Shown: piece by piece, positions 31,299 through 40,375 of the stretch | Numbering within the stretch: the stretch's first letter is position 1 | Layout of the letters: every line of letters begins with the position of its first letter | Assembly (NCBI GenBank): GCA_013289175.1 | Contig: JABDAN010000012.1 | Span: 1-58,224, forward strand | DNA length: 58,224 nt | From: Bacteroidota bacterium | GTDB lineage: Bacteria; Bacteroidota; Bacteroidia; Chitinophagales; Chitinophagaceae | Direction of reading: 5' to 3' | Notes under the pieces: generated by a model | Told to the model about the DNA's origin: nothing | Seen by the model: the letters and a program-made list of their open reading frames with translations, nothing else | Databases searched by the model: none | Program-made: the position numbers and the translations under genes

Positions 31299-32573
31299 TC
31301 ATAAAGACCATTCTACAATTTGGTTAACCCATTGTTCGTGGTAAGGCACCGTCACCTTGATATAATTATCAGTAAATCCTTCCATCATCGTTTTGTCCCG
31401 ACTGCGTTCGAAAAGTACTTTACGGGTCTGACCACGGTGGAGGGCTGTAAAATATTGTAGTTTCTGAAAAGAAAGGTTTCTCAGTATCTTGTTTCTTTCA
31501 TTTCGAACCCGGACAGGAACCACGGGTTTCATTTCAATGGCCCGTGTATTATCCCTTTCGGAATAAGTAAATACATGGAGATAGGAAAGATCCAGTGAGA
31601 GTATAAAGTCAACTGTTTCTTTAAAATCATCATCCGACTCTCCCGGAAAACCGACGATTACGTCGGCTCCCACCGCAGCGTGTGGTATCAGGGTTTTTAT
31701 GAGGGATATTTTTTCAGCATACAACTCGCGGGTATAGCGGCGGCGCATGAGCGCCAGTATCCGGTTGCTTCCACTTTGAAGCGGAATGTGAAAATGGGGC
31801 ATAAAACGATCGCTGTTGGCAACCAGATCAATGATGTCATTGTTCAATAGATTGGGCTCGATGGAGGATATGCGGAACCGGGGGATCTGGGTTGTCTGAT
31901 TCAGGGAGCGGGCCAGTTCCAAAAAGTTTTCTGTTTTCCGCTTGGATTGCGGATCCAAATTGCCAAAATCACCCAGATTGACTCCTGTCAGTACGATTTC
32001 CTTAATCCCTTTTCGGGCGAGATCCTCAACATTTTTCAGTACATGACTTAGGCTATCACTACGACTTTTACCCCGAGCCATCGGAATGGTGCAAAAGCTG
32101 CATTGGTAGTCGCAACCGTCCTGCACCTTAAGAAATGCCCGGGTGCGGTCGCTGAGAGAATATCCATCATGAAAAATATTGACTTGCTCTATGTCACAGC
32201 TGCATATTTTCGCCGAATCGCCTTTAACCAACTCCCGGATATGGGTGGCCAAGTTAAATTTTTCTGCGGCGCCCAGAACCAAGTCTACGCCCGGGATCTC
32301 GGCAATTTCTCTGGGCTTAAGCTGCGCGTAACATCCAGTGATGACAACAAAGCTTTCCGGCGATTTTCTTTGGATCTGTCGGACCAGGTAGCGGCATTCC
32401 TTGTCCGCATTCTCGGTGACCGAACAGGTATTGATGACATAGATATCGGCCAGAGAATCAAAGGACTTCTTCTGAAAGCCTTCTTTTTCCATGAGCCTTG
32501 TCAGGGAAGAAGTTTCTGAAAAATTGAGCTTACAGCCCAACGTATGAAAAGCCACGGTTTTTGGTCCTATCAT
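31299..32573 (-). CDS. mtaB: tRNA t6A37 methylthiotransferase MtaB
   Basis: A 424-residue MiaB-family radical-SAM enzyme that thiomethylates t6A37 of tRNAs reading ANN codons. The N-terminal cluster cysteines are Cys14 (TLGCKLNFSE), Cys50 (VINTCSVTE) and Cys81 (TGCYAQ); the radical-SAM CxxxCxxC is Cys154, Cys158 and Cys161 in DGCDYQCSFCTIP. A TRAM-like C-terminus ends at VEWSL. LGCKLNFSE is the MtaB rather than MiaB variant. I chose the ATG at 32571-32573 (MIGPKTVAFHT), because the frame open to 32921 overlaps the DUF4258 gene on the other strand. Confidence 0.9.
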   Translation of the reverse strand: MIGPKTVAFHTLGCKLNFSETSSLTRLMEKEGFQKKSFDSLADIYVINTCSVTENADKECRYLVRQIQRKSPESFVVITGCYAQLKPREIAEIPGVDLVLGAAEKFNLATHIRELVKGDSAKICSCDIEQVNIFHDGYSLSDRTRAFLKVQDGCDYQCSFCTIPMARGKSRSDSLSHVLKNVEDLARKGIKEIVLTGVNLGDFGNLDPQSKRKTENFLELARSLNQTTQIPRFRISSIEPNLLNNDIIDLVANSDRFMPHFHIPLQSGSNRILALMRRRYTRELYAEKISLIKTLIPHAAVGADVIVGFPGESDDDFKETVDFILSLDLSYLHVFTYSERDNTRAIEMKPVVPVRVRNERNKILRNLSFQKLQYFTALHRGQTRKVLFERSRDKTMMEGFTDNYIKVTVPYHEQWVNQIVEWSL

Positions 32574-32579
32574 GGGCGG

Positions 32580-32587
32580 CAAAGATA
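32580..32587 (-). promoter_or_regulatory. -7 promoter box of mtaB
   Basis: On the minus strand TATCTTTG is a perfect TAnnTTTG box only 6 bases before the mtaB start codon, implying a very short or absent leader. No clear TTTG at -33. Confidence 0.4.
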
Positions 32588-32621
32588 ATATCATTCGCGT
32601 TCTTGCCTGTAACTTTAGCAG

Positions 32622-33011
32622 ATGCTTCGGAAATTCACTGTTTGGATATGGATATCCTGGATCGCCGCCTGTCACTCCCCTGATCAAGAACCCGTTAAGT
32701 TCAATCCTTCTGACCATGGCTCCGGGCCAGTTCCTTTTGATCGTCGGGGTCAGCTCATTTTCACCAAACATGCCCGGTGCCGGATGGACTGCAGGCATAT
32801 TACGCCGACTGAAATCCACGAGATTTTGGACAGGGGTATTATCAACTATCAGAAAAGTGATCCGGAGTCCCGACCTGACCCCAAATATGCCGTGGAGGGA
32901 TATACGAACGAAAAACAGCATCTGCGTATCATTGTTGCTCCGGAAACGGGGAAATTGATCATCGTCACCTGTATTGAACTGGGAGTAGAATGGAGCTGCG
33001 ATTGTAATTGA
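32622..33011 (+). CDS. DUF4258 lipoprotein
   Basis: A 129-residue protein. The N-terminus MLRKFTVWIWISWIAAC has a lipobox ending in Cys17. The DUF4258 core is LIFTKHARCRMDCRHITPTE followed by IHEILDRGIINY, and the end VTCIELGVEWSCDCN is Cys-rich. DUF4258 is a small BECR-like fold related to toxin-like nuclease domains, but here it is membrane-anchored and no partner antitoxin gene is seen, so function is unknown. It is divergent from mtaB. Confidence 0.75.
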   Translation: MLRKFTVWIWISWIAACHSPDQEPVKFNPSDHGSGPVPFDRRGQLIFTKHARCRMDCRHITPTEIHEILDRGIINYQKSDPESRPDPKYAVEGYTNEKQHLRIIVAPETGKLIIVTCIELGVEWSCDCN

Positions 33012-33142
33012 AGAAGTTGACCTATTTTCGGTGGGGGTGAGTTGGAATTGGAAACCGGCGTCATATATCCTACCCTAAACCGGAGAAAGTAAATTTCCAG
33101 AACTCTTTTTTCTATTACTATGAGTAACCGCTACTATCCCAT

Positions 33143-33907
33143 ATGAAAGACATGCTGAGTAAATTGTATACCTTCTACGCAGTATGCTGGTTCGCCCTTT
33201 TCACGCTTCTGGCTTTTCCCCTGGCTCTTGTTTTTTCTTTTTTTGGAAAACGCCAAGGGGGTAATCTGATTTGTACCATGGCCAAGGTATGGGCGGATAT
33301 CTGGTATTTTCTTTTAGGAATCCGTCATGTCAATATCTTCGAAACACCCTACGACGCAGAACAAAATTATATTTTCCTTGCCAACCATATATCTTATATG
33401 GATATTCCCTGTCTTTTCAAAGCAATACGCAAACAGCCCTTCCGGGTATTGGCCAAAGAAGAAACCAGCAAAATTCCGGTCTTTGGTTTTATTTATAGTC
33501 GCGGGGCCGTGATGGTCAACCGGGGAAGTACCGAGGCCCGAGCCAAAAGTGTCCGGATCTTAAAATCATTGCTAAAACACCATATTTCCGTTTGTATTTT
33601 TCCGGAAGGAACTTTCAATGAAACAGGGAAGCCCCTGAAATCCTTTTATGATGGCGCTTTCCGCATAGCCATTGAAACTCAGACAGCGGTTAAACCGGTT
33701 TTGTTTCTGGACAATTATTGTCTTATGAATTACCGTTCTCTTTTCAGCATGAAGCCCGGGCGGTCTCGGGCAGTTTTTCTGGAGGAAATAAGCCCGGAGG
33801 GATATACGCTCAGACAGATGGGTCAGTTTAAGGATAAAGTTTTCTCTATTATGGAAACCAAGTTAAAATTTTATCAGGCTTCCTGGATTCAATCCCAGCC
33901 GGAATAA
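33143..33907 (+). CDS. 1-acyl-sn-glycerol-3-phosphate acyltransferase (PlsC-type)
   Basis: A 254-residue membrane acyltransferase that should make phosphatidic acid from lysophosphatidic acid. The NHxxxxD motif is Asn81-His82 to Asp87 (NHISYMD), the acceptor-binding motif is FPEGTFN, and one hydrophobic helix lies at residues 13-34. No signs of a split or fusion. It is read with priA 47 bases downstream. PlsC paralogues are common, so another plsC may exist elsewhere. Confidence 0.88.
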   Translation: MKDMLSKLYTFYAVCWFALFTLLAFPLALVFSFFGKRQGGNLICTMAKVWADIWYFLLGIRHVNIFETPYDAEQNYIFLANHISYMDIPCLFKAIRKQPFRVLAKEETSKIPVFGFIYSRGAVMVNRGSTEARAKSVRILKSLLKHHISVCIFPEGTFNETGKPLKSFYDGAFRIAIETQTAVKPVLFLDNYCLMNYRSLFSMKPGRSRAVFLEEISPEGYTLRQMGQFKDKVFSIMETKLKFYQASWIQSQPE

Positions 33908-33954
33908 ACTCAAACCCCCTTTCGGTTGTTTAATCATCAATCAGACCCAACAAT

Positions 33955-36402
33955 TTGTACGCAGAAATCATTATACCGCTGGCGCTCCCGAAGAACTATA
34001 CCTGGCTGGTTCCAGAACCGATGATCCAGGGCCTTCAACCCGGATGTCGGGTCGAGGTTTCGCTGAAGAACAAAAAATATGCAGGTATCGTAAAAAGTCT
34101 CTTGCAAGAAAAACCAGCAGCCTTTGATCCCCGTCCAATCGAGTCCGTTTTAGACCTTAAACCGCTCATCTACCCTGAGCAACTCGCCCTTTGGTCCTGG
34201 ATTGCTCAATACTATATGTGTTCGGAAGGCGAGGTGATGGCAGCATCCCTGCCGGCGCATTTTAAGTTGAGTAGCGAAAGTATCCTGGTTTTCAATGAGA
34301 GTTTTGGCGATGACTTTTCTTCGCTGGAACACAATGAATATTTGGTAGCGGAGGCGCTGCTGTTAAAAAAAGAACTTAAGATTCCAGAAGTTCATGAAAT
34401 CCTTCATGGAAATGCCGTTTACCCCGTTGTAAAAAGGCTAATTGATAAATCGGTCTGCTACATCTACGAATCCCTAAAGGAATTGTATAAACCCAAAACA
34501 GAGATCTATATCTCCCTGCATCCGGATTATCGGGCGGAAGAAAAATTAGCAGATCTTCTAAACCAGGATAAAAAATGGTCCCGGGCAGAAAAACAGTTGG
34601 AGCTGCTCCTTTCATTTCTTCATATCCAAAAAACGGAGCAGGAAGTTTCCCGGGCGGCTCTTTTGAAAAAATCCGGTGCGTCCGATGCACAGCTCAAAGC
34701 CTTGATTTCTAAAAATATTCTTTTGTCGGAGCAACGACCCGTTGGTCGTTTAAAAGCCTCCCCGCTTGCGATTGACATCCCGTTCATTTTATCGCAGGCA
34801 CAGCAATTGGCCCTCTCCGGCATCCAGGCCCATTTTGAATCCAAAAATGTATGCCTGTTGCATGGTTATACCTCGAGCGGTAAGACCCAGGTCTATATCA
34901 AACTGATAGAAGAACAGATTCTCCAAAACAAACAAATTCTTTACCTGGTCCCGGAAATTGCCTTGACTTCCCAGATTGTGCGCCGTCTTCAATCTCATTT
35001 TGGGGGATACCTGGGTATCTATCACAGCCGTTTCAGCCAGAATGAAAGATTTGAGATCTGGAATAAGGTGAGAAGTGGGGAAATTAAAGTCTTGCTGGGT
35101 GCACGGTCCGCTTTGTTTCTTCCCTTCACAGATTTGTCGCTGGTCATTGTAGATGAGGAACACGATTCATCCTATAAACAACAGGACCCCGCTCCCCGAT
35201 ATCATGCAAGAGATACAGCTATTTACTATGCTTCCCTGTTTAAAGCAAAGACATTATTGGGAAGTGCTACACCATCCATAGAAAGTTACTACAATGGCGT
35301 TCATGGAAAATACGGATTGACGGCGCTTATGGAAAGGTATGGGCAGGTAGCCATGCCAGTTATTGAAATCATAGATACAAAAAAGTTTTTTCAAAAAGAC
35401 GGGTCCAAGATTATTTGCACACCCGTCCTTCAGGAAGCCATCCAGCAGACACTGGATCGCAAAAAGCAGGTCATCCTTTTTCGAAACCGGCGAGGTTACT
35501 CTCCTTACCAGATTTGCAAAATTTGTGGCTGGATCCCGCAATGTAAGAATTGCGACGTATCCCTGACCTTTCATAAGCTGACCAATAAACTGCTTTGTCA
35601 CTATTGCGGAACCTCCTATCCCCCTGTAAATACCTGTGCAGCCTGCGGTAATCACGAATTCATTCAACGCAATTTTGGGACCGAGAAAATCGAAGAGGAA
35701 TTGGGTACCCTTTTCCCGGGCGCCCACATCGCACGAATGGATATTGACAGTGTTCGGGGTAAAACGGCCCATGACATGCTCATTAAACAATTTGAACAGC
35801 AACGGGTGGACATCCTGGTTGGAACTCAGATGGTGGTAAAGGGACTCGACTTCGACCATGTAGACCTGGTAGGCATTCTGGACGCAGACAGCCTCTTGAA
35901 TTTCTCCGAATTCCGGGTCAATGAAAGAGCCTTTCAGTTGATGGAACAGGTAAGTGGCCGAGCAGGCAGAAGAGATGGCAAGGGGAGGGTGATGATCCAG
36001 GTAGCCAATACCAGACATCCGGTTTTAGAATGGGTAATCAACCATGATTTTAGATCATTTTATGAACGGGAAATCGTCGGCCGTCAGCAATTTTCTTACC
36101 CGCCTTTTTCACGCATTATCCAGATTACCTTTAAACATAAGATCAAGGATATCGTACACGATGCTGCGGCGCTTTTTGCCCTTCATCTGCATAAGGAATT
36201 TGGCAATTATCTGACCGGTCCCGGAGAACCGGTTATTGCCAGAATCCGCGGCCAGTATATCATGGAGTTGATGCTCAAACTACCAAAAAATGGAAGTACC
36301 ATTGCACTGGCCAAGCACGTGATCCAGCAACATCGTTCCATTTTGGGCAATGACCACAAGTTCAGATCGGTAACCATTATACCCGATATTGATCCGGTAT
36401 AG
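33955..36402 (+). CDS. priA: Primosomal replication protein N' (PriA helicase)
   Basis: An 815-residue 3'-5' helicase that restarts stalled replication forks. Domains in order: N-terminal DNA-binding domain (residues 1-100), Walker A GYTSSGKTQ (Lys310), DEEH box at 400-403, the zinc-binding Cys clusters CKICGWIPQCKNC and CHYCG...CAACG in the region 515-565, and the C-terminal domain with RGQYIMELMLK. The start is TTG at 33955-33957: no in-frame ATG precedes it and the residues after it (YAEIIIPLALPKNYTW) match the usual PriA beginning. It is followed by murB after 15 bases, so they are likely co-transcribed. Confidence 0.95.
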   Translation: MYAEIIIPLALPKNYTWLVPEPMIQGLQPGCRVEVSLKNKKYAGIVKSLLQEKPAAFDPRPIESVLDLKPLIYPEQLALWSWIAQYYMCSEGEVMAASLPAHFKLSSESILVFNESFGDDFSSLEHNEYLVAEALLLKKELKIPEVHEILHGNAVYPVVKRLIDKSVCYIYESLKELYKPKTEIYISLHPDYRAEEKLADLLNQDKKWSRAEKQLELLLSFLHIQKTEQEVSRAALLKKSGASDAQLKALISKNILLSEQRPVGRLKASPLAIDIPFILSQAQQLALSGIQAHFESKNVCLLHGYTSSGKTQVYIKLIEEQILQNKQILYLVPEIALTSQIVRRLQSHFGGYLGIYHSRFSQNERFEIWNKVRSGEIKVLLGARSALFLPFTDLSLVIVDEEHDSSYKQQDPAPRYHARDTAIYYASLFKAKTLLGSATPSIESYYNGVHGKYGLTALMERYGQVAMPVIEIIDTKKFFQKDGSKIICTPVLQEAIQQTLDRKKQVILFRNRRGYSPYQICKICGWIPQCKNCDVSLTFHKLTNKLLCHYCGTSYPPVNTCAACGNHEFIQRNFGTEKIEEELGTLFPGAHIARMDIDSVRGKTAHDMLIKQFEQQRVDILVGTQMVVKGLDFDHVDLVGILDADSLLNFSEFRVNERAFQLMEQVSGRAGRRDGKGRVMIQVANTRHPVLEWVINHDFRSFYEREIVGRQQFSYPPFSRIIQITFKHKIKDIVHDAAALFALHLHKEFGNYLTGPGEPVIARIRGQYIMELMLKLPKNGSTIALAKHVIQQHRSILGNDHKFRSVTIIPDIDPV

Positions 36403-36417
36403 ATAAAAACTTACCAG

Positions 36418-37428
36418 ATGAGTGTGCAAAAAAATATTTCTTTGTTGCCTTACAACAGCTTCCACATACAGGCATCTGCGGCTGAATTTTCGACCGTAAA
36501 ATCTGTAGAGGAATTAATGAATCTACTCAACGGCCCCGCCAAACTGTCCGGCTTGATACTGGGAGGAGGGAGCAACGTTTTATTCACCAAAAATGTGGAT
36601 GGCCTGGTCTTAAAAAATGAGATCAAGGGTATGGATGAAGTCAAAGAGGATGCATCGCATATTTATGTAAGGGCGGGTGCCGGAGAGAACTGGCATGCAT
36701 TTGTTGAATACACCCTCGGCAGAAACTGGGGAGGGCTGGAAAATCTTTCGCTGATTCCAGGCAGCGTGGGTGCAGCCCCCATTCAAAACATCGGCGCCTA
36801 TGGAGTAGAACTCAGGGATGTTTTTTATGAGCTGGACGCCTATGACCGAATCGAAAAAAAAGTATTTACATTCGGATTGAATGACTGCCAGTTCGGCTAC
36901 CGCGACAGCATCTTTAAATCATCCGGTAAAGGTCGTTATGTAATCCTGCATGTCACCTTTGTACTCCATAAAAATCCAGTTTTAAACACCCATTACGGCG
37001 CTATCCAGGATGAACTTAGAAAAATGGGTGTCCATTCTCCGACGATACAAGATGTTTCCAGGGCTGTTATCAAGATCCGCCGTTCCAAACTACCCGATCC
37101 GGCAGAACTCGGCAATGCCGGAAGTTTTTTCAAAAATCCAGTAGTGGACCAGAAAACATTTCTTTTTCTATCGGAACGATATCCGGAAATGCCGGCATAT
37201 CCACACGAAGAACAATCCGTAAAACTGGCGGCCGGATGGCTGATCGAACAATGCGGATGGAAGGGCTATCGAAAAGGAGATGCAGGCGTGCATAAGAATC
37301 AAGCACTCGTGCTGGTGAATTATGGAAAAGCGACCGGCAGCGAAATATTTTCACTGAGTGAACAGATTCTTCAGTCGGTTCAGCAAAAATTTGGCATCCA
37401 GCTGGAGCGGGAAGTCAATGTTTTTTAG
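36418..37428 (+). CDS. murB: UDP-N-acetylenolpyruvoylglucosamine reductase MurB
   Basis: A 336-residue FAD enzyme that makes UDP-MurNAc for peptidoglycan. FAD-binding blocks are GGGSNVLFT and LIPGSVGAAPIQNIGAYGVE; the catalytic Ser is in GNAGSFFKNP; the catalytic Arg is in FGYRDSIFK, and the C-terminal Glu in HKNQALVLVN region is also present. The length and this motif set fit the type I (E. coli-like) enzyme. It follows priA by 15 bases and converges with the AAA ATPase gene. Confidence 0.94.
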   Translation: MSVQKNISLLPYNSFHIQASAAEFSTVKSVEELMNLLNGPAKLSGLILGGGSNVLFTKNVDGLVLKNEIKGMDEVKEDASHIYVRAGAGENWHAFVEYTLGRNWGGLENLSLIPGSVGAAPIQNIGAYGVELRDVFYELDAYDRIEKKVFTFGLNDCQFGYRDSIFKSSGKGRYVILHVTFVLHKNPVLNTHYGAIQDELRKMGVHSPTIQDVSRAVIKIRRSKLPDPAELGNAGSFFKNPVVDQKTFLFLSERYPEMPAYPHEEQSVKLAAGWLIEQCGWKGYRKGDAGVHKNQALVLVNYGKATGSEIFSLSEQILQSVQQKFGIQLEREVNVF

Positions 37429-37460
37429 CAAAAGCTTTGCGAAGAGTTGGTGCAGGTATT

Positions 37461-38969
37461 TCACCCGAAATCTTCCTCTTCTCCTCCCATACTTTCCGGA
37501 CTCATGTTCATCATTGAACCGATCAGGTCTTTAAATTCTATTTTACCTTCCACAACTTTTTTGCTGATCATACTATAAGAGGAGAGCCCGTGCAGTACAA
37601 ACTCCATGAGCAAAGCCATTTCCTTTTCGTTGGCATTGCGGAAATGTTTTTTTGTAAAGGCGTGGAGGCCATCTACCTTATAGAGCAATCTTACCTTATC
37701 GTCGTCCTTTGCATTGAAAAAGATATCCAGGTGATTTCCCTTGTCAAACCAGCCGGTAATGGGCTTATAGGGATTGTCTTCAACTCCTTTGCGTTTTTTG
37801 AATTGCTCGGGATTGGGAAAATAATTGACAAACTGGGATCGGAACGCCTTTTCCAAGAGGTTAAAAGCAACCTGGTAAGGACCTTCCTGTTCACCTTCGT
37901 ACACGAGCTCTATTTTTCCGGTAATAGAAGGAATAATGCCAACCAGGTCGCTCATCCACACTTGCGTTTCCTTTTCGTTGTTCAATAAACCTCTTCTTTC
38001 AGCAGCACTCACAGCATTTTCAAAAGCCGCAATGGTGAGTCTTGCAGATACACCGCTTTTCTTGTCGACAAATTCACTGGTCCTGGCTTCAAAGGCAACC
38101 TGCTCAATGATTCGTTTGACCATATCGCTGATCTTCACACGAACCTTTTGATCCTCGGTTATATCGGCTTCCTGTTCGGTGATCAGCAGAGCGTGATCGA
38201 TATTCTTTGGATAGTGCGTCAGGATCTGACTCTCTATACGATCCTTCAAAGGCGTTACGATGGACCCGCGATTGGTATAGTCTTCCGGATTGGCAGTAAA
38301 AACAAATAATATATCTAGGGGCATACGCAGTTTGAATCCACGGATCTGGATATCACCTTCTTCCAGGATATTAAACAAGGAAACTTGAATGCGGGCCTGT
38401 AAATCCGGAATTTCATTGATGACAAAAATGCCACGATTGCTTTTGGGTATGATTCCAAAATGAATGACTTCCTCATCCGCAAAATTCAAACGCATATTGG
38501 CTGCCTTTATGGGGTCAATGTCGCCAATCAGATCGGCTACACTCACATCCGGCGTAGCGAGTTTTTCGCTGTAACGGTCATGTCGGTGCAACCACGAGAT
38601 GGGGGTATCATCCCCTTTTTGGCGGATCAGTTCACGGGAGAATTTTGATATGGGGGCAAAGGGGTCATCGTTGATTTCGCTGCCTGATACATAGGGAATA
38701 TATTCATCCAGCAAATTGATCATTTGCCGGGCCATACGTGTTTTCGCCTGACCCCTCAATCCAAGAAAAAGAATGTTGTGTCGGGATAAAAGGGCTCTTT
38801 CTGTATCCGGGATAACGGAATCTTCGTATCCGACAATCCCCGGAAAACTATTTTCTTTTTTTTGAAGTTTGCAAAGCAGGTTGGCCCTGACTTCTTCCTT
38901 TACAGAACGGTGTTTATATCCCGATTTCTTCAGTTCTCCCAGCGTCTTTATTTTGTCAATATTCATCAT
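37461..38969 (-). CDS. MoxR/ChlI-type AAA+ ATPase
   Basis: A 502-residue AAA+ protein related to magnesium-chelatase subunit I and MoxR. Walker A is GLRGQAKTR (Lys76), Walker B region is GIFVINEIPDL, and sensor-type residues follow in LDILFVFTANPEDY. The C-terminal 170 residues are an extra helical region ending in a Glu/Gly-rich tail (MGGEEEDFG). It lies 104 bases downstream of a VWA-domain gene on the same strand, a pairing typical for MoxR chaperone systems that insert metal cofactors or remodel complexes. No chelatase or bacteriochlorophyll genes are near, so a metal-chelatase name would be misleading. Confidence 0.85.
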   Translation of the reverse strand: MMNIDKIKTLGELKKSGYKHRSVKEEVRANLLCKLQKKENSFPGIVGYEDSVIPDTERALLSRHNILFLGLRGQAKTRMARQMINLLDEYIPYVSGSEINDDPFAPISKFSRELIRQKGDDTPISWLHRHDRYSEKLATPDVSVADLIGDIDPIKAANMRLNFADEEVIHFGIIPKSNRGIFVINEIPDLQARIQVSLFNILEEGDIQIRGFKLRMPLDILFVFTANPEDYTNRGSIVTPLKDRIESQILTHYPKNIDHALLITEQEADITEDQKVRVKISDMVKRIIEQVAFEARTSEFVDKKSGVSARLTIAAFENAVSAAERRGLLNNEKETQVWMSDLVGIIPSITGKIELVYEGEQEGPYQVAFNLLEKAFRSQFVNYFPNPEQFKKRKGVEDNPYKPITGWFDKGNHLDIFFNAKDDDKVRLLYKVDGLHAFTKKHFRNANEKEMALLMEFVLHGLSSYSMISKKVVEGKIEFKDLIGSMMNMSPESMGGEEEDFG

Positions 38970-39073
38970 AATTTTTTATAAGCCAGTAATGTTGATTCTT
39001 TTAAATGGTCCTTCCTTTCCGTTGATCCGGATTATATTCCGAATCAAGTAGGAATATGGCAAATCTTCCACGA

Positions 39074-40171
39074 TTAGTATACCGTTTTTCTTTTCCCGTT
39101 TTCAAAATCCCTGAAAATGAAAGCACCCAGGTGATCCAAGGAAGCAAAGAATGCCTTTCCATTGTTGGTTTCGGTGAATTCGGTTACGAAACGTTGCAGA
39201 TAAGGATCACTGGCAATCATAAAAGTGGTAATGGGGACTTTTAATTTTTTACACTGCGCCGCCAGGTTGAGGCAACGGGCGGTGATCTTGCGGTCCAATC
39301 CAAAACTGTTTTTATAGTATCGTTTGCCGGATTTAAGGCAGGTAGGTTTCCCATCGGTAATCATGAAGATCTGTTTGTTGGGATTTCTCCGCCTTCTTAA
39401 AATATCCATGGCCAGCTCAAGTCCTGCGACGGTATTGGTATGATAGGGTCCCACCTGGAGATAAGGAAGGTCCTTGATCTCCACCGTCCAGGCGTCGTTG
39501 CCAAAAACAACGATGTCCAGAGTATCCTTCGGATATTTGGTTGTTATCAGCTCACTCAAGGCCATCGCTACTTTTTTTGCCGGCGTGATGCGGTCCTCTC
39601 CATACAATATCATGGAATGGGAAATATCAATCATCAGCACGGTAGAAGTCTGGGTCTTATAATCCGTTTCCCGGATTTTAAGATCATCCTCCTGCATGTT
39701 AAAGGATTCAATGCCGTGATTGATCTGGGCATTGCGGATCGATTCTGTGAAATCTATGTGTTCGAGCTGGTCACCAAACTGAAAGGGCCGGGTTTCTGGA
39801 TTGATTTCATCGCCGCCGCCCGGCTTAAAACTATGGTGATCACCCGTTTTGGTTTTTTTTAATTTCCCGAAAATTTCTTCCAACGAGCGTTTACGGATGC
39901 CCTGTTCCGTTTTGGGGCTGATGGTAATGGATCCAGTTTGTTTGTTTTCGTCGATATATCCCTTGTCTTTCAAGTCTTCTATGAAGTCTCCCATGCCGTA
40001 TTGGCCATCCGTAAGTGCATATTCCTTATCCAGCTGATTCATCCATTGAAGGGTCTCACCCACATCTCCACTGGTATAGGTAAGAAGTTGCATGAAAATA
40101 TCCAGCAACTGGTCGAATTTCGATTTGCCATCCTGCTTCGGGTCAAATTTCCTGAATTGAAAACCGATCAT
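39074..40171 (-). CDS. VWA-domain protein, partner of the MoxR-type ATPase
   Basis: A 365-residue cytoplasmic protein. The first half is mostly helical; residues about 175-350 are a von Willebrand A domain with MIDAS motif DISHSM (Asp182, Ser184, Ser186) and the later Thr and Asp positions in HTNTVAG and ITDGKPT. It resembles CoxE/ChlD-like proteins. It is upstream of the AAA ATPase gene, same strand, and likely recruits substrates to it. Confidence 0.83.
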   Translation of the reverse strand: MIGFQFRKFDPKQDGKSKFDQLLDIFMQLLTYTSGDVGETLQWMNQLDKEYALTDGQYGMGDFIEDLKDKGYIDENKQTGSITISPKTEQGIRKRSLEEIFGKLKKTKTGDHHSFKPGGGDEINPETRPFQFGDQLEHIDFTESIRNAQINHGIESFNMQEDDLKIRETDYKTQTSTVLMIDISHSMILYGEDRITPAKKVAMALSELITTKYPKDTLDIVVFGNDAWTVEIKDLPYLQVGPYHTNTVAGLELAMDILRRRRNPNKQIFMITDGKPTCLKSGKRYYKNSFGLDRKITARCLNLAAQCKKLKVPITTFMIASDPYLQRFVTEFTETNNGKAFFASLDHLGAFIFRDFENGKRKTVY

Positions 40172-40316
40172 ATATTCAAGTTACTGTAAAATTTTAATAT
40201 CCATTTTCTGGCGAAAAACGGGAAAAAAGCAGCGTGCACTCATGAACCTGGATTCCTGATTTTAGGCGGCAGTTACCATTTAATAACAAATGTTTGGCAA
40301 AAAAGATCGAATTCAA

Positions 40317-40356
40317 TACAAAAAGCAGCCCCCTGCCTCATCGAAGCAGGGGGCTG
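40317..40356 (-). terminator. Rho-independent terminator after the DUF2723 gene
   Basis: CAGCCCCCTGC (40326-40336) and GCAGGGGGCTG (40346-40356) form a perfect 11-bp stem. On the minus strand it is followed by TTTTT. It starts 20 bases after the DUF2723 stop. Confidence 0.88.
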
Positions 40357-40375
40357 GATATATGAGAAAGAAATC

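Noticed and set aside
32574-32921. N-terminal extension of mtaB by 116 codons
   Set aside because: The extension overlaps the divergent DUF4258 gene, and the family start MIGPKTVAFHTLGCK is at 32573.
35254-36018. 254-codon minus-strand open frame
   Set aside because: Fully antisense to the zinc-binding and helicase part of priA, which is conserved; it is a shadow frame.
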